NCBI GenBank assembly: GCA_016291905.1
Contig: JAEEZS010000023.1
Location: forward strand, 1 to 64,000
Direction of reading: 5' to 3'
Length of the DNA stretch: 64,000 nucleotides
DNA from: Bacteroidaceae bacterium
GTDB lineage: Bacteria; Bacteroidota; Bacteroidia; Bacteroidales; Bacteroidaceae
Below the pieces are notes generated by a model. That model saw nothing but the letters and a program-made list of their open reading frames with translations. It searched no databases and was not told the origin of the DNA. Of this stretch, positions 7,471 to 15,756 are shown piece after piece. The translations under genes and the position numbers were made by a program. The first letter of the stretch is position 1, and the number at the start of each line of letters is the position of its first letter.

Positions 7471-8799
7471 TCATTTTGCTGCGCGGGCACGGATGATGCC
7501 GCCGACGGTGCCCTTGCCCATACGAATCCAGTCAAGCAACGGACGGTTGGCGGGGCAGGTGAACTGGCAGCAGCCACATTCGATGCACGTCATAATCTGC
7601 TCGGCTTCGGCGCGCCCCCATTCGGCGTGTTCGGAGAGCTTCTGCAGGAGGTAAGGCTCCAATCCCATCGGGCAGGCGCTGACGCACTTGGCACAACGGA
7701 TGCAGGGCTGTTCCTCGCCGCGCAGGGATTCTTTTTCCGTCATCAACAGGATGCCCGAACTGCCTTTGCAGACGGGCACGTCGGCGTTCAACAAGGCCTT
7801 GCCCATCATAGGGCCGCCGCCGATGACCTTGCCTGTGTCCTCCGGCATACCGCCCGCCTTTTCAATCAGCAGGCTCATGGGGGTTCCCATGCGGGTGAGC
7901 AGGTTCTTGGGTTCTGCGACGCCCTTGCCCGTGACGGTGACGACACGCTCAAAGAGCGGTTTGTTCTTCATCACAGCTTCGTAGATGGCAAAGGCTGTGC
8001 CGACGTTCTGTACAATGGCACCCACGTCAGCCGGCAGTCCTGGCGGGTTGGGCACCTGACGGCCCACGACGGCATCGATGAGCTGTTTCTCACCTCCTTG
8101 CGGGTAGCGTACACGCAGCGGACAAACCTCAATGCCGGCAAAACCTTTGGCTTTCTCTTGCATCAGGGCAATGGCATCAGGTTTGTTGTTTTCAATGGCA
8201 ATGTAGGCTTTCTTAACGCCGGTTGCCTTCATGATGAGGTTGACGCCAATGAGAATCTCTTCGGCTTTCTCCATCATGAGGCTGTGGTCGGCTGTGAGGT
8301 AAGGCTCACACTCCACCGCATTGATAATGATGACGTCCACAGGGGTGCGAGGGCTGAGCTTGACGTGCGTGGGGAAGCACGCACCGCCCATGCCGACGAT
8401 GCCGGAGGCTTGTATCTTTGCAACAATTTCTTTCGGCTCCAACGGCGTGTCGTGCACAAGGGTGGTGCTGCGGTCGATGGTGGGTTCCCATTCGTCACCC
8501 TCCACGTCGATGATGATGGCAGGCTTCCGGTAACCGCTCGCGTCAATGACGGCGTCGATCTTGGCCACCTTGCCCGAGACGGACGAGAAGATGGGTGACG
8601 AGACGAATCCGCCAGCATCGGCAATCTTTGTGCCTACTTTCACGAGGTCGCCCTTCGCCACGCAGGGCACAGCTGGTGCGCCGATGTGCTGCGACAAGGG
8701 GAACACGGCCTGCTTCGGCAGGTCCATGACCTCAATCTTCTTTCCCGCCGACAACTTGTTTTCTTTGGGATGGACTCCTCCTATTCTGAATGTTTTCAT
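7471..8799 (-). CDS. rnfC: Rnf complex NADH-binding iron-sulfur subunit RnfC
   Basis: RnfC is the peripheral subunit that reacts with NAD(H). The 442 residues show the N-terminal RnfC barrel sandwich domain, the NuoF-like nucleotide/FMN region with the glycine-rich GIVGMGGACFPTHVK motif (about 130-145), an SLBB domain, and two four-cysteine clusters near residues 368 (CIRCAKCVSACP) and 407 (CIECGCCQFTCP) for two [4Fe-4S] centres. Its start overlaps the rnfB stop by 4 bp. Confidence 0.96.
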   Translation of the reverse strand: MKTFRIGGVHPKENKLSAGKKIEVMDLPKQAVFPLSQHIGAPAVPCVAKGDLVKVGTKIADAGGFVSSPIFSSVSGKVAKIDAVIDASGYRKPAIIIDVEGDEWEPTIDRSTTLVHDTPLEPKEIVAKIQASGIVGMGGACFPTHVKLSPRTPVDVIIINAVECEPYLTADHSLMMEKAEEILIGVNLIMKATGVKKAYIAIENNKPDAIALMQEKAKGFAGIEVCPLRVRYPQGGEKQLIDAVVGRQVPNPPGLPADVGAIVQNVGTAFAIYEAVMKNKPLFERVVTVTGKGVAEPKNLLTRMGTPMSLLIEKAGGMPEDTGKVIGGGPMMGKALLNADVPVCKGSSGILLMTEKESLRGEEQPCIRCAKCVSACPMGLEPYLLQKLSEHAEWGRAEAEQIMTCIECGCCQFTCPANRPLLDWIRMGKGTVGGIIRARAAK

Positions 8800-9773
8800 A
8801 CGCTCTGGTTTTCAGACGCCTTTGGCGCGGTTTCAACGGTAGGGATAATGATTTTGACAGGTTCGGCCTGGGGGGCAGCTTCAGTCTGCGGAGCAGCTGG
8901 GGCCTCTGCGGCTTTCGGCGTGGGTGGAACTTCAGCCTTCGGCTTACGCGGCGGGAAGTTCATGGCCACGATAGAGCCCTGCGGGCAGGCCTCCTCGCAC
9001 TTGCGGCACAGACGGCACTTGGCGGGGTCGATGTATGCCAGATTGTTTTCCAGCGTAATGGCTTCGAACTCGCACGTCTTTACACACTTGCCGCAGCCGA
9101 TGCAGGCAGCAGCACAAGCCTTCTTTGCCACGGGGCCTTTCTCCTTGTTGACGCAACGCACCACCATGCGGCGGCCTTTCTTACCCATCGGGCGAAGCTC
9201 GATGATGTTTCTCGGACAAGCCTTCGCGCAAGCGCCGCAAGCGGTACACTTCGTCTCGTCCACCTCGGGCAGCCCCGTCTCAGGATTCATGTGGATGGCG
9301 CCGAACGTGCAGGCGGCCACGCAGTCGCCACAGCCCAGACAGCCGTAGAAACACCCCGTCTCGCCACCCGCTGTGTTGTGGGCGATGCGGCACGAGCGAA
9401 CGCCGTCGTACTGCACCGTGCGAGGACGGTTGGCACATGTGCCGTTGCAGCGTACCACGGCCACTTTTTGCTCGCCTGCCTCAGCCGTCAGACCCAGGAT
9501 GCCGGCCACCTTTTCCATCACCTCCTGTCCGCCTACGGGACAAAGCTTCCCTTCCAGCGAACCGGTACCAGCAGCCTTCACGCAAGCTTCGGCAAAACCG
9601 CTGCAGCCGGGAAAACCACAACCTCCGCAGTTGGCTTGGGGCAGCACTTCAGCCACTTGAGTAATGCGAGGATCTTCCTCGACAGCGAATTTCTTGGCTA
9701 TCAGGAAAAGCACGGCTGCCAGTACTAAGCCAAGCACGCCCAATGCAATTACTGCTACTAAAATCACATTCAT
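8796..9773 (-). CDS. rnfB: Rnf complex ferredoxin-accepting subunit RnfB
   Basis: RnfB is the entry point for electrons from ferredoxin. It has an N-terminal membrane helix (3-25), a CGGCGFPGC four-iron cluster motif near 50, and several CxxCxxCxxxCP ferredoxin motifs between about 130 and 255. The C-terminal 50 residues are rich in Ala, Pro and Glu and look like a flexible linker; such tails vary between species. 325 residues is within the Bacteroidetes range. It is 38 bp after rseC. Confidence 0.95.
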   Translation of the reverse strand: MNVILVAVIALGVLGLVLAAVLFLIAKKFAVEEDPRITQVAEVLPQANCGGCGFPGCSGFAEACVKAAGTGSLEGKLCPVGGQEVMEKVAGILGLTAEAGEQKVAVVRCNGTCANRPRTVQYDGVRSCRIAHNTAGGETGCFYGCLGCGDCVAACTFGAIHMNPETGLPEVDETKCTACGACAKACPRNIIELRPMGKKGRRMVVRCVNKEKGPVAKKACAAACIGCGKCVKTCEFEAITLENNLAYIDPAKCRLCRKCEEACPQGSIVAMNFPPRKPKAEVPPTPKAAEAPAAPQTEAAPQAEPVKIIIPTVETAPKASENQSV

Positions 9774-9811
9774 AATCTATTGTTTTTTTCTAAAAATGTT
9801 TACTCTAACCT

Positions 9812-10228
9812 TTACTCTACAACGTGAAACGAAAAAGTGGTGCGAAGCCTGTCCTTGAAAAAGCTGAGGCCGATGTACCATGCTGCTACGGCAGCTATGC
9901 CGGCTAATGCGCTTACGGGTTCACTCGCGCCCCCCAGACGTGTGGCCAGGATCATCACAGCCATCAGGAGCAATAACGGATAGAGGAATGCCAGCCGTAC
10001 CGCTTTCATGCCGAACGCTGCCTTTCCTTCGATGGTCACCGTTTGTCCCACGGCAAAGCGCCCCGTTTCGGGGGCTGAGACCTCTATGAGCTTTTCCTTG
10101 CTTTCAGCCGCATGACATAGTCCACGGGCACCACAGGCTGCACAAGCTGATGTCTGAACAATGCGCACCATCAACTTGCTCGCTTCCACGCTCTCCACAA
10201 CACCTGAATGCCGTATCTTTCCTGCCAT
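9812..10228 (-). CDS. rseC: RseC/MucC-family protein (SoxR-reducing system type)
   Basis: This 138-residue protein starts at M-AGKIRHSG; a longer frame upstream adds an unlikely N terminus. It has an N-terminal beta-rich domain with the cysteine motif SACAACGARGLC (about 27-38) and two hydrophobic helices near 80-120. RseC homologues accompany Rnf and NQR-like complexes and, with Rsx proteins, keep SoxR reduced in enterobacteria. Being first in the Rnf operon here, it is probably an assembly or redox-maturation factor for Rnf; its exact role in Bacteroidales is inferred. Confidence 0.88.
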   Translation of the reverse strand: MAGKIRHSGVVESVEASKLMVRIVQTSACAACGARGLCHAAESKEKLIEVSAPETGRFAVGQTVTIEGKAAFGMKAVRLAFLYPLLLLMAVMILATRLGGASEPVSALAGIAAVAAWYIGLSFFKDRLRTTFSFHVVE

Positions 10229-10493
10229 CAGACCACTCTTTTTCTGCTGTCGGCTCAATCTGCAATACAATCAGCGTGCGAAATTACTACTATTTGCGCG
10301 AAAAACCAAATTTTTTCCGTTTATTTTCCATGGTTTTGTAAGAAGGAAATTTTTTCTTCATGCTTTTATTTTTTTTTTCTAAAATATGTGTTATATCTTT
10401 GCATGGGAAAAAAGAAATGTTTAACTTTGCCCTCGAAAAAAGTATCAGAAAACAAGAAAAACAAACAGTATAAACCCATAAAATGTAGAAATT
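10229..10493. promoter_or_regulatory. Divergent intergenic region between the rnf and tat operons
   Basis: Both operons read away from this AT-rich segment. TATCTTTG at 10394-10401 is a good -7 box for the rightward tat operon, with only a T-rich stretch at -33. For the rnf side the best match is TAATTTCG (plus 10289-10296 region), which is imperfect. Confidence 0.5.
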
Positions 10494-10703
10494 ATGACTC
10501 AATTGCTTTTTCTCGGCAGTATCGGTATGCCGGAACTGATTATTATCATGCTGATTGTGCTGCTCCTGTTCGGCGCCAAGAAGATTCCTGAACTGATGAG
10601 TGGCCTCGGTAAAGGCGTCAAGAGCTTCAAGAAAGGGATGAAAGAGGTAGAGGACGAGATAGAGAAGATCGATACCGACGTTTCCAGCGACACTAAGAAG
10701 TAA
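10494..10703 (+). CDS. tatA: Twin-arginine translocase subunit TatA
   Basis: TatA forms the pore of the twin-arginine export system for folded proteins. The 69 residues show the expected order: short N-terminal membrane helix with a hydrophobic run (about 13-27), the hinge motif [10 protein letters not shown], then an amphipathic helix and a charged tail. It is the first gene of a rightward cluster that ends with tatC and has a Tat-signal oxidoreductase directly downstream. Confidence 0.95.
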   Translation: MTQLLFLGSIGMPELIIIMLIVLLLFGAKKIPELMSGLGKGVKSFKKGMKEVEDEIEKIDTDVSSDTKK

Positions 10704-10760
10704 ATTACAGCAAAAAAAGACTGATACCATTTTTTATTAACTTTATTAATCCAATTCCGT

Positions 10761-12248
10761 ATGTCAGAAAAGATCTCAAGAAGGGAATTCCTTCAGCGTG
10801 GTACGGCTGCCGCTATCGGCTTGACCGTAGTTCCTAACACGGTGCTTGGCAAGAGCCATGCGCACATCGCTCCGAGCGACAAGCTGAACATTGCCGGCGT
10901 CGGCGTCGGTGGCATGGGTAATGCTAACCTGCGCAACATGGAGAGGACCGACAACATCGTTGCCCTCTGCGACGTGGACTTCGACTATGCAAAGGACGCA
11001 TTCAACCGTCATCCCAAAGCCAAAAAGTATCGTGACTTCCGCCGCATGTACGACGAGATGGGCAAGAGCATCGATGCTGTCCTTGTGGCTACTCCTGACC
11101 ACACCCACGCCATCGTGGCTGCTAACGCCATTGCAATGGGTAAGCACGTCTATGTACAGAAACCATTGACACACACTGTCTACGAGTCCCGCCTGCTCAC
11201 CAACCTGGCCAAGAAGTACAAAGTGGCTACGCAGATGGGTAACCAGGGTGCATCTTCCGAAGACAGCGACCTCGTTTGTGAGTGGATCTGGAACGGCGAA
11301 ATCGGCGAGGTCACCCGCGTGGACTGCGCTACCGACCGTCCCCTCTGGCCGCAGGGCCTGAACACTCCCACCGAGAAAATGCCCATTCCTTGGGGTCTTG
11401 GTGGTCCTGAAGGCTGGGATCTCTTCCTGGGTCCGGCTAAATATCGTCCTTACAACCGTGCTTACCATCCTTGGGACTGGCGTGGCTGGTGGGACTATGG
11501 CACAGGCGCTCTCGGCGACATGGCTTGCCACATCATGCAGGTAGCCTTCAAGTCGTTGAACCTGCTCTATCCTATCCGTGCCGAGGGTTGCTCCACTCCG
11601 CTGTTCCCCGATTGCGCTCCCAACGCACAGCACGTTAAGCTGACCTATCCCGCCCGTAAGAAATTCTACAAGGTCAATATGCCTCAGGTGGAGATTCACT
11701 GGTACGACGGTGGTCTGCTGCCCGAGTTCCCCAAGAAGTGGGAAGCTGGCAAGAGCCTGATGCGCGAAGGCGGTGGCGTCACCATCTTCCACGGCACGAA
11801 GGACACCCTTGTCTGCGGCTGCTACGGCCAGAAGCCGTTCCTTGTCTCCGGTCGTGTTCCCAATGCTCCGAAGATTGAGCGCCGTGTCGGCATGAGCCAC
11901 GAGCAGGATTGGATCCGTGCTTGTAAGGAGAGCCCCGAAAACCGTGTTCTCACCAAGAGTGACTTCTCGTTCTCCGGTCCGTTCAACGAAATGGTTGTGA
12001 TGGGTGTCCTCGCCGTGCGTCTGCAGGGCCTGAACCGCCCGCTCGACTGGGACGGCCTCAACATGCGTTTCACCAATATTGGCGAAAACGAGGAACTTAA
12101 CCTCAAGCAGACCGAGATGAAGGTCATCGACGGCGACCCGAAGATGACAACCATCGACCACAAGGTCAACGCTATGGCCTATGCTCAGGAGCTCATTAAG
12201 CACACCTACCGCGATGGCTGGACGCTGCCCGAGATGCCTACTTTCTGA
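10761..12248 (+). CDS. Tat-exported Gfo/Idh/MocA-family oxidoreductase
   Basis: The 495-residue protein begins with a twin-arginine signal (SRREFLQRGTAAAIGL, cleavage likely after VLGKSHA), so it should be exported folded with its bound NAD(P). The Rossmann motif GVGVGGMGNANL is near residue 48 and the catalytic strand has YVQKPLTHT (about 131-139), the QKP variant of the usual EKP. Members oxidise sugar hydroxyls, often C3 of glycosides. The next two genes encode a DUF1080 lipoprotein and a TIM-barrel isomerase, families that act on 3-keto-sugars, so a periplasmic oxidise-then-cleave pathway is likely. The physiological glycoside is not evident. Confidence 0.93.
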   Translation: MSEKISRREFLQRGTAAAIGLTVVPNTVLGKSHAHIAPSDKLNIAGVGVGGMGNANLRNMERTDNIVALCDVDFDYAKDAFNRHPKAKKYRDFRRMYDEMGKSIDAVLVATPDHTHAIVAANAIAMGKHVYVQKPLTHTVYESRLLTNLAKKYKVATQMGNQGASSEDSDLVCEWIWNGEIGEVTRVDCATDRPLWPQGLNTPTEKMPIPWGLGGPEGWDLFLGPAKYRPYNRAYHPWDWRGWWDYGTGALGDMACHIMQVAFKSLNLLYPIRAEGCSTPLFPDCAPNAQHVKLTYPARKKFYKVNMPQVEIHWYDGGLLPEFPKKWEAGKSLMREGGGVTIFHGTKDTLVCGCYGQKPFLVSGRVPNAPKIERRVGMSHEQDWIRACKESPENRVLTKSDFSFSGPFNEMVVMGVLAVRLQGLNRPLDWDGLNMRFTNIGENEELNLKQTEMKVIDGDPKMTTIDHKVNAMAYAQELIKHTYRDGWTLPEMPTF

Positions 12249-12288
12249 TATTAACATTTTACCTTATTATTAATAATTTTAACGCACA

Positions 12289-13107
12289 ATGAAAAAAACT
12301 ATTTTCGCAGTGGCATGCATGAGCCTTGCTCTGCTTGCTATTTCCTGTGGTAACAAACCCAAAGAGTCCGGTAAGAAGGAAGTTGCCTTTGAGGTGGCAG
12401 GCAAGCAGTTCACCGTCGATAAGGACGGCTATATTACCATCTTCGACGGCAAGTCGCTTGACGGCTGGCGCGGCTACGGCAAGGATCATGTTCCTTCGCG
12501 CTGGGGTATCGTTGACGGCTGTCTCGGATTCAAGGGCAGCGGCACTGGCGAAGGCCAGACCAACGAAGGTGGCGACATCATCTTCGACCACAAGTTCAAG
12601 AATTTCACCCTCGAGTTTGAGTGGAAGGTTGAGAAAGGCTCCAATTCCGGTGTCTTCTATTTGGCTCAGGAAGTCAAGACTCCTGACGGCCAGCACTACG
12701 AGCCCATCTACATCTCCGCTCCCGAGTATCAGATTCTCGACAACGAGAACCATCCCGATGCCAAGCTGGGTGTTGACGGTAACCGTCAGTCTGCTTCGCT
12801 TTACGACATGATTCCTGCAAAGCCCCAGAACTCCAAGCCCTTTGGCGAGTGGAACACGGGTGGCATCATGGTCTATAAAGGCACAGTCGTTCACTACCAG
12901 AATGGTAAGAACGTCCTCGAGTATCACCTCTGGACTCCGAAGTGGACCGAGATGCTGCAGGCTAGCAAGTTCAGCGAGGAAGCCTGGCCCACCGCCTTCA
13001 AGCTCCTCAACAACTGCGGTGGCGACAACCACGAAGGCTTCATCGGCTTCCAGGATCACGGCGACAACGTCTATTTCCGTAACATCCGTGTTAAGCTGAT
13101 GGACTAA
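12289..13107 (+). CDS. DUF1080 lipoprotein, putative 3-keto-glycoside hydrolase/lyase
   Basis: The protein (272 residues) has a lipoprotein signal with lipobox LAISC at residues 18-22 and a jelly-roll DUF1080 (3-keto-disaccharide hydrolase) domain over most of the rest, beginning with the typical FDGKSLDGWRGYG. The family has a concanavalin-like fold and members have been shown to cleave 3-keto-glycosides. It lies 40 bp after the oxidoreductase that could make such substrates. It should be anchored in the outer or inner membrane facing the periplasm. Confidence 0.9.
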   Translation: MKKTIFAVACMSLALLAISCGNKPKESGKKEVAFEVAGKQFTVDKDGYITIFDGKSLDGWRGYGKDHVPSRWGIVDGCLGFKGSGTGEGQTNEGGDIIFDHKFKNFTLEFEWKVEKGSNSGVFYLAQEVKTPDGQHYEPIYISAPEYQILDNENHPDAKLGVDGNRQSASLYDMIPAKPQNSKPFGEWNTGGIMVYKGTVVHYQNGKNVLEYHLWTPKWTEMLQASKFSEEAWPTAFKLLNNCGGDNHEGFIGFQDHGDNVYFRNIRVKLMD

Positions 13108-13126
13108 TTCCATTAAAATGGTAACT

Positions 13127-14005
13127 ATGAGAAAATCAGTTTCAATACTCCTTCTCGTGCTTGCAGCGACCTTTGCGGTCAGCTGCGGCACGAGCAAGAG
13201 TGCTCCTCAGAAGAAGGAGATGGGCCTGCAGTTCTACTCCATGCGCGACACCATCTGGCGCAGCAAGGGTAACTATCTGCCCATCATGCAGCAGGTGGCC
13301 TCTTGGGGTTACACCTCGCTTGAGGCAGCCGGCTATGACAACGGAAAATTCTATGGCAGCACGCCTGAAGAGTTCAAGGCTAACGCCGACAAGGCTGGTC
13401 TGAAGCTCATCTCCTCACACGCTGGACGCGGACTGAGTCGCGAAGAGCTCGACAGCCACGACTTCACGCCTTCCCTTGAATGGTGGAAGACCTGTATTGC
13501 TGCTCACAAGGCTGCTGGCATGAGCTACATCGTCACAGCGGGCATCGGCGTTCCCGGAACCATTGCCGACCTCCAGACCTACTGCGACTATTTCAACGAA
13601 ATCGGCAAGCTTTGTAACGCCGCTGGTCTCAAGTACGGCTATCACAACCACAGCCACGAGTTCCAGAGAGTCGAAGGCAAGGTGATGTACGACTACATGA
13701 TCGAGCACACCGACCCCAACCTCGTCTTCTTTGAGATGGACGTTTATTGGGCCTGCCGTGGTGGTGCCGCTCCTGTCGAGTACTTCAACCGCTACCCCGG
13801 CCGTTTCAAGATGCTCCATATCAAGGACGTATGCACCCTGGGTGAGAGCGGCATGGTGGGCTTCGACGCCATCTTCAAGCATGCTGACGTCGCTGGCCTT
13901 GAGTACTTCATCGTCGAGGTGGAGTGCGACCCCTATCCCAGCGTAAAGGAGAGCGCCGAATACCTGCTCAACGCTCCCTTCGTGAAAGCATCGTATAAGA
14001 AATAG
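13127..14005 (+). CDS. Sugar phosphate isomerase/epimerase-like lipoprotein (TIM barrel)
   Basis: Start chosen at MRKSVSILL (an in-frame ATG lies 9 bp upstream). The 292-residue product has a lipoprotein signal with lipobox FAVSC and an AP_endonuc_2 / xylose-isomerase-like barrel. Likely metal ligands sit in GYHNHSHEF, FFEMDVYW, LHIKDV and IVEVECDP. These TIM barrels often epimerise or hydrate keto-sugars. Its position directly after the Gfo/Idh and DUF1080 genes suggests a third step in the same extracytoplasmic sugar pathway. Confidence 0.85.
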   Translation: MRKSVSILLLVLAATFAVSCGTSKSAPQKKEMGLQFYSMRDTIWRSKGNYLPIMQQVASWGYTSLEAAGYDNGKFYGSTPEEFKANADKAGLKLISSHAGRGLSREELDSHDFTPSLEWWKTCIAAHKAAGMSYIVTAGIGVPGTIADLQTYCDYFNEIGKLCNAAGLKYGYHNHSHEFQRVEGKVMYDYMIEHTDPNLVFFEMDVYWACRGGAAPVEYFNRYPGRFKMLHIKDVCTLGESGMVGFDAIFKHADVAGLEYFIVEVECDPYPSVKESAEYLLNAPFVKASYKK

Positions 14006-14008
14006 TCT

Positions 14009-14178
14009 GTCAGAACGGCCTACGGCCTGTAGAACGCTTCGCTGTAGAAACGCTACGCTTTAGAACGGAGGCTGCGCCTCCTGTAGAACAATCTACGAGA
14101 GAGCATAGCGAACATTCTACAACGAAGTGTTCTACAGCGTAGCGTTCTAAAAAAGTGAGCAAAGCGAACGTTCTAAGT
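14009..14178. repeat. Imperfect hairpin-word cluster before tatC
   Basis: The word AGAACG starts at 14012, 14031 and 14062, with variants at 14046 and 14085, and its complement (GTTCTA, ATTCTAC) recurs at 14112-14176. The segments between are small palindromes (e.g. GGAGGCTGCGCCTCC). Unlike the arrays elsewhere the spacing is irregular (15-23 bp). The cluster fills the whole gap between the isomerase gene and tatC. Confidence 0.75.
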
Positions 14179-14988
14179 ATGGAAGAAAAGTCAATGTCCT
14201 TCTGGGACCACTTGGAGGTCTTTCGCGGGTCGTTAGTCCGCATTGTGGTTGTGCTGCTGATTTTCATGGTCATCAGCTTCATTGCCATGCCCTACATCTA
14301 CACCCCCGTCATCCTCGGCCCCACGCACGGCGACTTCTTCCTCTATCGTTGGCTGCCCATCTTCAAGCCCGATTTCTCCTGCGAGCTCATCAACATCAAC
14401 GTGGCCTCGCAGTTCATGACCCACGTCACCACCTCGTTCTGGCTGGCACTTGTGCTTGCCTTCCCTGTCCTCATCTACGAGCTGTGGAAGTTCGTCAGCC
14501 CCGCGCTCTACAAGAACGAGTCGCGCCCCGTCGGCTTCGCCTTCCTCTTCGGCACCGGCATGTTCTACCTCGGCTGTGTCATCAGCTACTGCATCATCTT
14601 CCCCTTCATGTTTCGCTTCCTAACGGAGTATCAGCTCAGCAGCGAGATTACCAACCAAATCAACCTCAACTCCTACATGCACAACTTCCTTATGATGATT
14701 TTCGTCATCGGGCTTGTGTTTGAGTTGCCTCTGCTCATTTGGCTTCTGTCCAAGCTGGGCATCATCGATAAATCCTTCCTGCGCAAATACCGTCGCCACG
14801 CCATCGTCATCCTGCTGGTGCTGGCTGCCATCATAACTCCTTCGGGCGACCCCTTCACCCTCATGGTCACCTTCACCCCTCTCTACCTCCTCTACGAACT
14901 CGGCATCCTCCTTGCCCGCGCTCCCGCCCCCGAGGAGCCCGACGACGAGGACGAGCAGTCTGCCGACACCCTGCCGACAAATTCGTGA
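14179..14988 (+). CDS. tatC: Twin-arginine translocase subunit TatC
   Basis: TatC is the receptor for twin-arginine signals. Start taken at MEEKSMSFWDHLEV; a GTG 24 bp upstream lies inside the repeat cluster and is less likely. The 269-residue protein has the family features: N-terminal FWDHLEVFRGSLVRI, six hydrophobic helices, the FVSPALYKNESR loop (around 95-110) and a charged C-terminal tail rich in Asp/Glu. The gene is separated from tatA by a putative Tat substrate and two lipoprotein genes on the same strand. Confidence 0.95.
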   Translation: MEEKSMSFWDHLEVFRGSLVRIVVVLLIFMVISFIAMPYIYTPVILGPTHGDFFLYRWLPIFKPDFSCELININVASQFMTHVTTSFWLALVLAFPVLIYELWKFVSPALYKNESRPVGFAFLFGTGMFYLGCVISYCIIFPFMFRFLTEYQLSSEITNQINLNSYMHNFLMMIFVIGLVFELPLLIWLLSKLGIIDKSFLRKYRRHAIVILLVLAAIITPSGDPFTLMVTFTPLYLLYELGILLARAPAPEEPDDEDEQSADTLPTNS

Positions 14989-15018
14989 TAGAGATATACA
15001 TGAATTCCCAATAGTTGC

Positions 15019-15131
15019 TTGGGCTGCGATTTTATTCCCTTGGGCTGTGCTGCCAGATGCTTGGGCTGACAAATTAGCCCATTGGGCTGTGAAATTAGCC
15101 CATTGGGCTGTGAGAATAGTTGCTTGGAATA
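15019..15131. repeat. Phased word array, TTGGGCTG, exact 21-bp period
   Basis: TTGGGCTG starts at 15019, 15040, 15061, 15082 and 15103, always 21 bp apart; a decayed sixth copy (TTGGAATA) sits at 15124. Spacer sequences differ, except that the last three have AAATTAGCCCA. A related array with the same word lies at 48946-49015. Confidence 0.92.
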
Positions 15132-15628
15132 TCATCAAAATAACATCGGAAATAGGGGTTTTGCTGTCTTTTGAGGCCTACAAAAGCAGGATTTTTTACA
15201 TTTTGTGCCTCATTTGTGCTTCAGTACAGCCGAAGCAGTCGGTTCCTCGATGTCGTATATCATTGTTTGATTGCTTTTTAGATGAATGATTGAGTGGCCA
15301 GGCGTTCCTGTTCTTTTTGTTCCAATTAGTTTTTCGGGGTATCAATAACCCTCCCTACTATATATTTAATTATATATTAAGTATTTATACAATCCTTTTA
15401 AGGATGTTTCATGCTCAAAAAAGTATTTGGAACGGGAACAATTGGAACGCCTGTGCCACACGACTAGCTTACTCCTCTACGAGGCCATGAACCTCTGGCG
15501 TAATTTGAAGCCCCGCCACTCGTCGCGAGCAGCGGGACTACAAGGGAAGTATCGTATCGAAAAAGTAAGTTATAAATCGGCTTGTTTTTTCCATCGGAAG
15601 AAAAAAGAAAAATAAATTTGAAAAATAA
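15132..15628. other. Non-coding stretch with a second inverted-word/AT-core structure
   Basis: No credible gene is found between tatC and 15757. Within this stretch 15301-15329 (GGCGTTCC... GTTCCAATT) is repeated in inverted form at 15426-15451 (TTGGAACGGG...GGAACGCC), enclosing an AT-rich core around 15355-15390. Short open frames here (62-66 codons) run across the repeat arms and resemble nothing known. Confidence 0.6.
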
Positions 15629-15660
15629 TTTGGTTTATAAAATAAATCAATTTACCTTTG
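15629..15660 (+). promoter_or_regulatory. Bacteroidetes promoter of the membrane protein-regulator pair
   Basis: TTTG at 15629-15632 and TACCTTTG at 15653-15660 with exactly 20 bp between, an ideal match to the -33/-7 consensus. The start codon is about 96 bp downstream. Confidence 0.85.
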
Positions 15661-15756
15661 CGCCGTGATTCGAACACAAAACTGCCGAACCGACCCTTTC
15701 TGCAGGAGGGGAGGGGAGGCAAAGAGAGCTAAAAACAAAGTAGTTAACATCAAAAA

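Noticed and set aside
15290-15615. Short open frames of 62-66 codons between tatC and the membrane protein gene
   Set aside because: They run through the inverted-word arms and AT core and show no family resemblance or promoter/start context.
15697-15722. Another copy of the CCTCCTTCAGGAGG element (CTTTCTGCAGGAGGGGAGG)
   Set aside because: Only the right half resembles the element and the match is too short to separate from chance in G-rich sequence.
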